In this document: positions 1 to 6,763 of the stretch, one piece after another
Numbering within the stretch: position 1 is the first letter of the stretch
Layout of the letters: each line of letters opens with the position of its first letter
Assembly (NCBI GenBank): GCA_023404715.1
Contig: JAEYAR010000182.1
Coordinates: 1 to 15,167, forward strand
Reading direction: 5' to 3'
Source of the DNA: Bacillota bacterium
GTDB taxonomy: Bacteria; Bacillota; Clostridia; Christensenellales; Aristaeellaceae
Length of the DNA: 15,167 nt
Made by a program: the position numbers and the translations under genes
Notes under the pieces: model-generated
Told to the model about the DNA's origin: nothing
Databases searched by the model: none
What the model saw: only the letters and a program-made list of their open reading frames with translations

Positions 1-159
1 GTGCTCACGACGGTGCTGATGTCCTTCGTCGAGTGTTTTGGATTCAGGCAGTTGATCACATGGTATCGCATCAGCGCGTTTTTTCGTTACCGCAAAAGCA
101 AAAACGTCTGGGGGAAGTTCGACCGGACGGAGCATCAGCGCAAAGACGCGGCTTCTTAG
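1..159 (+). CDS. C-terminal end of a probable family 2 glycosyltransferase (partial)
   Basis: Frame 1 is open from the window edge to a TAG at 157-159, giving the last 52 residues of a protein that starts upstream. It reads as a hydrophobic segment (VLTTVLMSFVECFGF) followed by RQLITWYRISAFFRYRKSKN and a WGK-x-x-R tail. This hydrophobic segment, then RQL-x-x-WYR, then a basic stretch ending in WGK, resembles the C-terminus of processive membrane glycosyltransferases of family 2 (BcsA/PgaC-like) in Clostridia. That would place it in the membrane, extending or exporting a surface polysaccharide. The catalytic domain lies outside the window, so the family call rests on the tail alone. The next gene starts about 45 bases downstream with no terminator between, so the two are probably co-transcribed. 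Confidence 0.55.
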   Translation: MLTTVLMSFVECFGFRQLITWYRISAFFRYRKSKNVWGKFDRTEHQRKDAAS

Positions 160-204
160 GGAAAGGGGATTTGCACGGTGGGAACAGGGCGCGGGAGGAA
201 ATGG

Positions 205-1617
205 ATGCGGAGCCTGACGCGCATAGGAGCGATATGCGCCGCCGTGGCGCTCCTGATACCGGGCGCCGCGCAGGCCGCGGCGGCGCGGTACGTTTTTTTG
301 TTCATCGGAGACGGGATGGGGCTTACGCAGACGTTGGCGGCGCAGCTCTACCTATCCACCCTGGAGAGCGACGCGTATCCGCCTGTGCCGGCGGCGCTGA
401 GCTATACGGGCTTTCAAACCGTGGGCCTGATGCACACGCAGAGCGCCGATTCGCCGGTGACGGACTCCGCAGCGGCGGCGACCGCCATGGCATCCGGACG
501 TAAAACAGACAACGGAATCCTTAACGAGGATCCCGATACGGGCGAAGCCTACGTACCGCTCGCCCATACCGTCAAGGCGGGCGGGCGCAGGGTGGGACTC
601 GTCACCACGTGTTCGTTAAACCACGCGACGCCGGCGGCGTTTTACGCCCACGCGACGGACCGCTATGACTATTATGAGATCGGGTTGCAGGCGCTGCGGC
701 CCGGCCTCCTGGACTTTCTGGGGGGTGGCGGCTTTTCCAAGGCGTCCGGACCGGCGGGAGATCAAGTAAAGCTGACGGACACCGCCCGCGAGCGCGGCTT
801 TGCCGTAACGTCGGATGCGGAGGAGATCAGGACGCTTGGCCCGGACGCGGCCCCCGTAATCGCACAGCAGCCGGGAACCTACACCGCGCCGTATATGGAA
901 CGCGAGCTGGACCGGATTTACATGCCGGCGGAAACGCTCTCTCTGGCGGAGATGGTAGAGGCGGCGATCCGCGTCTTAGACGACGCGGCCGGCTTTTTTC
1001 TGATGGCTGAATCGGGGATGGTGGACACGGCCTGCGCGGAAAACGACGCGGCCGGCGCGATATACGAGGTGCTGGCGCTGTCGGACGCCGTCGGCGCGGC
1101 GGTCACATTTTATGAACGTCACCCGAGCGATACGCTGATCGTCGTACTCGCAGACCATGAAACGGGCGGGTTATCCCTCTTGCGCAGGACGGATCTCGCC
1201 GTCCTGGCTCATCAAAGGGCGTCGTTTGCCCGCTTTGAAGAAGAGGTCCGCGCGCTCCTGAAAAAAGAAGCGGCTTATGAAGCGATCGAGGATGCGGTAG
1301 AACAATGGTTTGGCCTGAAGGAGGAGACGCAGGCGCCCCTCTTTCGCACCGAAGTCAGAATGCTGCGCGCGGCATATGAGGCGACAGTGAGAGACGAGCT
1401 GACCGAGGAAGAAGAGGAGCTTTATCAAGGGTTAAACCCCCTGGCGTTTACCGCATGCAAGGTCATGGCGCGCCACGCGAGGCTGAGCTTTATCACCACC
1501 GGACATACGGCGCAGTCGGTGCCCGTCTATGCGATGGGGGCGGGGGCAGAGCTGTTTGGCGGAACGTACGACAACACCGCGGTCTACAATAAACTCATCG
1601 AGGCCATGGGCCTGTAA
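205..1617 (+). CDS. Secreted alkaline phosphatase family protein with an altered zinc site
   Basis: Exported phosphomonoesterase of the PhoA family, 470 residues. I chose the ATG at 205 because GGGAGG (193-198) sits 6 bases upstream and the protein then begins with a clean signal peptide (residues 1-27). A GTG at 178 is a possible longer start with a weaker site. Motifs in order: FIGDGMG (metal Asp35), TDSAAAATA (nucleophile Ser88), HATPAAFYAH, E269, D274, ADHETGG (Asp317, His318) and TTGHTAQSVP (His434). Spacing matches E. coli PhoA residues 322, 327, 369, 370 and 412. At the position of zinc ligand His331, four residues after D274, this protein has Ala278, in a context VDTACAEND where the family normally has ID-x-x-x-HAND. 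A Glu-rich helical insertion (about 340-425) separates the last two metal motifs. The fold call is firm; full catalytic activity is uncertain. The gene lies directly upstream of the surface LRR genes, 19 bases from the next start. Confidence 0.9.
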   Translation: MRSLTRIGAICAAVALLIPGAAQAAAARYVFLFIGDGMGLTQTLAAQLYLSTLESDAYPPVPAALSYTGFQTVGLMHTQSADSPVTDSAAAATAMASGRKTDNGILNEDPDTGEAYVPLAHTVKAGGRRVGLVTTCSLNHATPAAFYAHATDRYDYYEIGLQALRPGLLDFLGGGGFSKASGPAGDQVKLTDTARERGFAVTSDAEEIRTLGPDAAPVIAQQPGTYTAPYMERELDRIYMPAETLSLAEMVEAAIRVLDDAAGFFLMAESGMVDTACAENDAAGAIYEVLALSDAVGAAVTFYERHPSDTLIVVLADHETGGLSLLRRTDLAVLAHQRASFARFEEEVRALLKKEAAYEAIEDAVEQWFGLKEETQAPLFRTEVRMLRAAYEATVRDELTEEEEELYQGLNPLAFTACKVMARHARLSFITTGHTAQSVPVYAMGAGAELFGGTYDNTAVYNKLIEAMGL

Positions 1618-1636
1618 ACACAGGAGGAGATGTTCG

Positions 1637-3394
1637 GTGAAAAGGCTGATCTGCGGCTTGGCCGCCCTGCTGGCGTTCTTTCTCGCCGCCTACGGCACGG
1701 CGGAAACCGCGCCGCCTTTGCCTACGCCCGCCCCTGCCGAGCGAAGGGCGGGCGACTGGCGCTACATCGTGGGCGACGAGGGCGTCACACTGACGCGATA
1801 CGTCGGGCGGGACGCGCAGGTGACGGTGCCCGAAAAGCTCGCCGCGGTGCTGACCGGCCAAGAGATGCTGGCGCTTTACCGCCGGGCAAAGCCCTATCCG
1901 GATATGCCCATTTGGCTCGCCGCGTGGATTCCGAGCGCCGCCGCGCTGGCGGCGGCGCCGGACAAAGAAGTGCGGATAGAGCTTCCCGTTCAAAAGCTGG
2001 GCGAGGGGGTCTTTAAGGGGAACCGAAAACTTACGTCGGTGAGCGTGCCCGACGGTATTACGCAAATCGCAGACAGCGCTTTTTACGGCTGCCGGAATCT
2101 TCGGGACGTCCGGCTACCGGCGGGATTGGGACAGATCGGAAACCGCGCCTTTTACCGCTGCGCAAAGCTCGAACAGCTGCAGATCCCCTCTAGCGTAACC
2201 CTCATCGGTTACGCGGCCTTCGAGGGATGCACCCGGCTCGCACAGGTTCAGCTTCCCGACGGGTTGCGGACGATCCGCACCCGCGCTTTTAAAGACTGCT
2301 CGGCCCTGGAAGAGATCAAGATTCCTCCGCTGCTTTCATGGACCGGCGCGCGCGTATTTGAAGGGACGCCGTGGCTTGGGGGGAAGACAGAGGCGTTCAC
2401 CGTCATCGGCGACGGCATCCTGATCCGTTACGGGGGCACGGACAAGACGGTAGCCGTCCCGCCAAACGTCAAGCGCATCGTGGGGGCGTTTCAGGATAAC
2501 CGACAAATTACCTCGGTGTATCTTACCGGCTCGGTAACCGTCATCGGCTACTATGCCTTTGCGGGCTGCACTCAGCTGACGGGCGTCTATACGGCCGATT
2601 CCCTGCTGGAGATCCAGGACTATGCATTTGACGGATGCAGGCGGTTGACAGAGCTGTGCGTACCGGAAGGGCTCGCGTCCATCGGGGCGTACGCGCTGCG
2701 AGACTGCTCCGCCTTGAGCGTATTTGCGATGCCCGCGAGCCTTAAATCGATCGGCGCACACGCTTTCAGCGGGTGTGCGAAGCTAGTGGCGGCCCAAATC
2801 CCCGCCGGCGTGCAGGAACTGCAGCAGCGGGCGTTTTCCAATTGCAGGAACCTTGCATCCGTCTCTATTCCGCCCTCGGTCGTCTCCATTGCGAGCGACG
2901 CCTTTAACGGATGCGGCCGCGTGACGCTGAGCGTAGAGCCCGGATCGATCGCGGAGGCGTACGCCAAGGCGAAGGGCATAGGGTATATTGCGGCCGCAGA
3001 CGGAGGGGAAGAGAGGGCTCCTTTGCTCGGACGGGGCGCGTACACCTTTGCGCGCAGGGGAGGCGAGGTGGTCATAACGGGGTATCAAGGCGCGGAGGCA
3101 GCTGTAACGCTGCCATCGCGCTGCGATCTGGGCGAAGTGACGGTTGTCGGCACAGGGGCGCTGGCCGGCAATGCTGTCGTAGCCGCCGTCGTCGTGCCGG
3201 ACGGTTATCGATCGATCGAAGACGGCGCGTTTATATCGATGGAGCGGCCTGTTTTGGTGACGCTGCCCGACAGCGTCGTACAGATTGGCGAGCGGGCTTT
3301 TGCGGGGAGCGATGTGCAATTGCAGGGACGCACGGATAGCTATGCCCGGCAATACGCCGAACAAAACGGCATTCAATTTCTCATCTTACAGTGA
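1637..3394 (+). CDS. Secreted BspA-like leucine-rich-repeat protein (first of a tandem pair)
   Basis: Exported protein of about 585 residues built from LRR_5 (BspA / Treponema type) repeats. The GTG at 1637 is the start: AGGAGG at 1622-1627 lies 9 bases before it, and the product opens with a signal peptide (KRLICGLAALLAFFLAAYG). Longer in-frame starts would run back inside the phosphatase gene. After a Pro-rich linker and a beta module (WRYIVGDEGVTLTRY), about 11 repeats of 23 residues follow, for example LRDVRLPAGLGQIGNRAFYR, interrupted near the middle by a non-repeat segment containing VIGDGILIRYGG. A second beta module and two degenerate repeats end in a SYARQYAEQNG tail. An unusual insertion (about residues 70-115) precedes the first full repeat. 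Such proteins in anaerobes act in adhesion or ligand binding; the ligand here is unknown. I see no LPXTG or other wall anchor. The layout closely matches the next gene, indicating tandem duplication. Confidence 0.88.
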   Translation: MKRLICGLAALLAFFLAAYGTAETAPPLPTPAPAERRAGDWRYIVGDEGVTLTRYVGRDAQVTVPEKLAAVLTGQEMLALYRRAKPYPDMPIWLAAWIPSAAALAAAPDKEVRIELPVQKLGEGVFKGNRKLTSVSVPDGITQIADSAFYGCRNLRDVRLPAGLGQIGNRAFYRCAKLEQLQIPSSVTLIGYAAFEGCTRLAQVQLPDGLRTIRTRAFKDCSALEEIKIPPLLSWTGARVFEGTPWLGGKTEAFTVIGDGILIRYGGTDKTVAVPPNVKRIVGAFQDNRQITSVYLTGSVTVIGYYAFAGCTQLTGVYTADSLLEIQDYAFDGCRRLTELCVPEGLASIGAYALRDCSALSVFAMPASLKSIGAHAFSGCAKLVAAQIPAGVQELQQRAFSNCRNLASVSIPPSVVSIASDAFNGCGRVTLSVEPGSIAEAYAKAKGIGYIAAADGGEERAPLLGRGAYTFARRGGEVVITGYQGAEAAVTLPSRCDLGEVTVVGTGALAGNAVVAAVVVPDGYRSIEDGAFISMERPVLVTLPDSVVQIGERAFAGSDVQLQGRTDSYARQYAEQNGIQFLILQ

Positions 3395-3406
3395 GGAGAG
3401 ATGGAC

Positions 3407-5269
3407 ATGGACAGGATCAGGTTTTTTGCCAGGGCGGCTTCGCTGGGCCTGCTGCTGTGCCTTGCGGCGGGCGCCGGCGCGCGGGCGGAGGCATATGCGA
3501 CCGCAGCGCGCACATTCGGCGATTATCAATACGTTATGGATGAGGGGGCGGCGACGATCACGGCCTACACAGGCAGTGCGCCAGATCTTACCATTCCCCA
3601 TACGTTAGACGGCCTTGAGGTGAGGGCCTTGGGCCCCAATGCGTTTGCGGGCAATAACGCGCTTCAGAGCGTGACGATGCCGGATACCGTCGTTACCGCC
3701 GAGGCGGATGCGTTTGCATATTGCACCAACCTACGCAACATTCGGCTATCCGCCAACCTGACCGACATCTCGGCGCGCATGTTTGAAAACTGCACCGCCC
3801 TGGAGGCGATCGATCTGCCTGCACGGACGGAATCGGTGCGCAGCGCGGCCTTTCGCAACTGCGTCAGCCTGACGGCGCTTGAACTGCCCAAGCAAATCCG
3901 TTATGTGGCCGACGAAGCCTTTGCCGGATGTATCAATCTCGCCCAGCTCGTCATTGCGGATACGATCGACAGCTTCAGCGCCAGCGCGGTTCGGGATACG
4001 GCCTGGCTTGAAGCGCAGAGGGACGAGTTTGTCGTCGTAGGCGACGGGGTGCTTATCCAGTATCAGGGTGCTAAAACGCAGCTGGAGGTGCCGCGCGTCG
4101 TCCGGATTCTATCGGACGCTTTTGCGGGGAATACGCAATTGACGCACGTGACGATCCCCGAAACCGTCGTGGAGATCGGAAAGGGAGCCTTTCAAAATTG
4201 CACGGCGCTGCGCAGCGTGGAGATAAAGCCGGGAACGAAGCAGATTTCGGAAAATGCTTTTTACGGCTGTACGGCGCTGACGGACGTCACGCTGCCCGAC
4301 TCGCTAACCCATATCTATCAGAGCGCCTTTCAAAACTGTACGAGTTTGACATCAATCGTTCTCCCCGCCGGCGTAAGCGGCTTTGGCGCATACGCGTTCG
4401 GCGGGTGCAGCGCCCTTCAATCCTTTGCCGTTCCTCGGAAGGTCGAGGCGCTTCCAGAAGGGCTTTTCTACGGCTGCGCCGGTCTTGACGCGGTGACTCT
4501 GCACGATCAGCTTCAGGAGATCGGCGCGTTCGCGTTTGTCGGGTGCGTTTCGCTTCAGACGGTTCAAATACCCAAGCGTCTCAAAACCCTGGGGCCCGGT
4601 GCGTTCGCGAACAGCGGGCTCGTATCCATCGACCTGCCAGAGTACTTGACCGCGCTGACAGAGCGCGCGTTCGCCGATTGCCCTTCGCTCGAAAGCGTCT
4701 ACCTATACCGCAGGCTTCAAAAAATCGATGCGACCGCGTTTGCCGGAACAAACGCGATCATGTACGTCGAACCCGAATCTTTCGCGCTCAGGCGCGGCGG
4801 CGTTCTAGGATGGCAAATGGCCTATATGCCTAAGGCGGTTCGGGCTTGGCGCTACGTGGCCGACGACCAAGGCGTCCTCTTGCTATCCTGGACCGGAGAT
4901 GCGAAGCATGTAGAGCCCCCGGCAAAGATCGAAGGAAAGGATGTGACCCGCATCGGAACGTCCGCGTTTCGAGGAAAGCAAGCGCTAGAGTCGGCGCGCC
5001 TACCCAGAAGGGTGAGGACAATCGGCGCGTGGGCATTTGCCGATTGCGAAAACCTGCAGGACATACAGCTGCCCGATGGTCTGCTCGAGATCGGAGAAAA
5101 CGCTTTTTTCGGCTGTAAGCGCCTTGATAGGCTCCAAATCCCGGACGGAGTCGAGACCATAGGCGCAGGCGCCTTCTCCGGATGCGGGACGCTGACGCTG
5201 ATGGTACGGGACGGGTCGTACGCGCAGCGGTATGCGATGGAGGAGGGGATCCCTTATGAGACGCAATAG
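3407..5269 (+). CDS. Secreted BspA-like leucine-rich-repeat protein (second of a tandem pair)
   Basis: Exported LRR_5 protein of about 620 residues, paralogous to the preceding gene. AGGAG (3394-3398) is 8 bases from the ATG at 3407 but only 2 from an in-frame ATG at 3401, so 3407 is preferred. A signal peptide (FFARAASLGLLLCLAAGAGA) is followed by a beta module (YQYVMDEGAATITAYTG), then roughly 17 repeats of 23 residues such as LTDVTLPDSLTHIYQSAFQN. A central non-repeat block contains VVGDGVLIQYQG, a second beta module (WRYVADDQGVLLLSWTG) follows, three more repeats come next, and the end is SYAQRYAMEEG. These shared landmarks show it arose from the same ancestor as its neighbour, with more repeats gained or retained. 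Expected role: binding or adhesion at the cell surface. It starts about 12 bases after the previous stop, and its last 14 bases overlap the GH16 gene, so expression is coupled. No anchor motif is seen. Confidence 0.9.
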   Translation: MDRIRFFARAASLGLLLCLAAGAGARAEAYATAARTFGDYQYVMDEGAATITAYTGSAPDLTIPHTLDGLEVRALGPNAFAGNNALQSVTMPDTVVTAEADAFAYCTNLRNIRLSANLTDISARMFENCTALEAIDLPARTESVRSAAFRNCVSLTALELPKQIRYVADEAFAGCINLAQLVIADTIDSFSASAVRDTAWLEAQRDEFVVVGDGVLIQYQGAKTQLEVPRVVRILSDAFAGNTQLTHVTIPETVVEIGKGAFQNCTALRSVEIKPGTKQISENAFYGCTALTDVTLPDSLTHIYQSAFQNCTSLTSIVLPAGVSGFGAYAFGGCSALQSFAVPRKVEALPEGLFYGCAGLDAVTLHDQLQEIGAFAFVGCVSLQTVQIPKRLKTLGPGAFANSGLVSIDLPEYLTALTERAFADCPSLESVYLYRRLQKIDATAFAGTNAIMYVEPESFALRRGGVLGWQMAYMPKAVRAWRYVADDQGVLLLSWTGDAKHVEPPAKIEGKDVTRIGTSAFRGKQALESARLPRRVRTIGAWAFADCENLQDIQLPDGLLEIGENAFFGCKRLDRLQIPDGVETIGAGAFSGCGTLTLMVRDGSYAQRYAMEEGIPYETQ

Positions 5270-6080
5270 CCGGAGCATTTGGTGGCTGCTCATGGTGACG
5301 CTCTTGTCGCTCTCCCTATTGGCGTCGGCGGACGAGGGCGTCTATGAGATCGTGTTTCGGGATGAGTTCGACTACGAGGGGCCGCCGGACCCGCAGAAGT
5401 GGGGATATGACGTCGGTGGGGACGGCTGGGGCAACGGTGAATTGCAGTTTTACACGGATTCGGGAAACGCCTGGGCGGACGGAAAGCATTTGATCATCGA
5501 GGCGCGGGCGGAGCGCCGCGAGGGCGCGGCGTATACCTCCGCGCGGCTGGTGACGCGCGGTCTGGTCTCCTTTTGCGAGGGCATTATCGAGATCCGCGCG
5601 AGGGTGCCGACCGGCAGGGGCACATGGTCCGCCATCTGGCTGCTGCCGGAGGATAAGCGCTATGGCGGATGGCTTCATTCGGGGGAGATCGATCTGATGG
5701 AGCACGTGGGGTTTGACCCGGGCGTGATCTACGCCTCGTTGCACACCCTCGCCAACAACTCGGTGCAGGGCAACCCGATCACGCGGCGCTATGAGCTGGC
5801 GGATCGGGGCGAAGGGTTTCACATCTACGTGCTGGAATGGACGGAGGACCTGCTCATCGTCTACATCGACAACGTCGAGCTTTTCCGCTACCGAAGGCCG
5901 CGGGCAGCAGACGGTGAAGGATGGAAGACCTGGCCGTTTGACCTGCCGTTTTACCTCCTCTTTAACGTGGCGGTCGGGGGCAGCTGGGGCGGGGCGGAGG
6001 GCGTGGACGAAACGAGCTTTCCCCAGCGTATGGCCGTTGACTACGTCAGGGTTTATCAACGCACAGACCGCACACGATGA
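5256..6080 (+). CDS. Secreted glycoside hydrolase family 16 (laminarinase / beta-glucanase type)
   Basis: Endo-acting hydrolase of beta-1,3- or beta-1,3/1,4-glucans, 274 residues, nearly all one GH16 jelly-roll domain. GGAGGAGGGG (5239-5248) sits 7 bases before the ATG at 5256, inside the end of the upstream LRR gene. The product begins with a signal peptide (SIWWLLMVTLLSLSLLASA). Diagnostic motifs are FRDEFDY (34-40), the laminarinase-type WGNGELQFYTD (58-68), the IEIRARVPTGRGTWSAIWLL strand block (111-130) and the catalytic beta-bulge SGEIDLMEHVG (142-152), with nucleophile Glu144, Asp146 and acid/base Glu149 all intact. A C-terminal FNVAVGGSWGG and VDYVRVYQ complete the fold. There is no carbohydrate-binding module or anchor, so it is probably released or loosely held. 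The loop pattern favours a laminarin-type substrate over agar or carrageenan; this is inference. The 14-base overlap links it to the LRR proteins. Confidence 0.93.
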   Translation: MRRNSRSIWWLLMVTLLSLSLLASADEGVYEIVFRDEFDYEGPPDPQKWGYDVGGDGWGNGELQFYTDSGNAWADGKHLIIEARAERREGAAYTSARLVTRGLVSFCEGIIEIRARVPTGRGTWSAIWLLPEDKRYGGWLHSGEIDLMEHVGFDPGVIYASLHTLANNSVQGNPITRRYELADRGEGFHIYVLEWTEDLLIVYIDNVELFRYRRPRAADGEGWKTWPFDLPFYLLFNVAVGGSWGGAEGVDETSFPQRMAVDYVRVYQRTDRTR

Positions 6081-6113
6081 GGATGAACACAATGAGATAA
6101 GGGAGGAACCGAT

Positions 6114-6740
6114 GTGCTCGAATCGAATCGGGATCGAAATGTAAAGCGGATGGCCAATTGGGTGCTGGCGTTGCATTTGGCGTTATCGGCGGTCATTGCC
6201 GTATTCGCCTATGCTATTTTACGCCGCCTGCTGGTCGACTGGCCCCTGCGGGAGCCGGTATCGGCGGCGGCAGGCGGACTCATCGTCTTTTTGGGGGTTT
6301 GCTTTTCGATCGTGCTGAGGGCGATGGTCGTGAAAATGGGGCGGGCGATGAACCGCGTCGAGCAGCTGAGCGCGGCGATAGAGGAGCGGCTGAAGGTGAC
6401 GGCGCATGTTCCGCTACGGGGTATAGCGGTATCGAGGACCCGTCGGGTCGGCGCATCACAAGACCTCAAGACGGCCGAGCTACAAAGGCCTGCGCAGCAG
6501 GCGGCGGCGACAGGACTTGCAGCACAAGCGCAGGAGACGGCAGGTACGGCGGCAGAGGCGGACGCGATGCCGCACGCGGCGCCGATGACGCCGCTGGAAG
6601 GGCGCGCGACCCCTCTGCATGCGAAGGCGGCTGAAGGAGCCGAAAGCGATGCGGATGAGGAGCAGGCACGGCCTACGCCTCTGGCAGAGCCGGAGCGGGC
6701 GGACTTGAGCATCGACGCGGACGAGCTGCCCGAACTGTAA
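6114..6740 (+). CDS. Two-helix membrane protein with a long Ala/Pro/Glu-rich tail, function unknown
   Basis: I do not recognise this 208-residue protein. The GTG at 6114 is preceded by GGGAGG (6101-6106) at 7 bases. Two transmembrane segments are visible, about residues 14-36 (WVLALHLALSAVIAVFAYAI) and 52-72 (AGGLIVFLGVCFSIVLRAMV). A short amphipathic stretch (about 75-95, MNRVEQLSAAIEERLK) could form a coiled coil, and a low-complexity acidic Ala/Pro-rich tail runs to the end. The N-terminus and the region after the second helix are positively charged, so both ends are probably cytoplasmic. No catalytic motif is visible. It lies 33 bases after the GH16 gene and 23 bases before the TPR/SH3 membrane protein, in the same unit. 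A scaffold or partner of the next protein is possible, but that is a guess from position. Confidence 0.65.
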   Translation: MLESNRDRNVKRMANWVLALHLALSAVIAVFAYAILRRLLVDWPLREPVSAAAGGLIVFLGVCFSIVLRAMVVKMGRAMNRVEQLSAAIEERLKVTAHVPLRGIAVSRTRRVGASQDLKTAELQRPAQQAAATGLAAQAQETAGTAAEADAMPHAAPMTPLEGRATPLHAKAAEGAESDADEEQARPTPLAEPERADLSIDADELPEL

Positions 6741-6763
6741 ACGACCGTCAAGGAGGGATGCGT

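Noticed and set aside
1529..1636. Upstream in-frame start of the first LRR gene inside the phosphatase gene
   Set aside because: It has no ribosome binding site and would place 36 residues before the signal peptide; the GTG at 1637 fits both.
1637..5269. LRR arrays as a DNA repeat or CRISPR-like array
   Set aside because: The 23-residue periodicity is at protein level; the underlying bases diverge from unit to unit and the frame is open throughout.
6112..6144. Ten-codon open frame starting ATG at 6112, overlapping the two-helix protein start
   Set aside because: Too short to judge and shares the ribosome binding site with the GTG at 6114, whose product has clear membrane helices. Chance overlap is the simplest reading.
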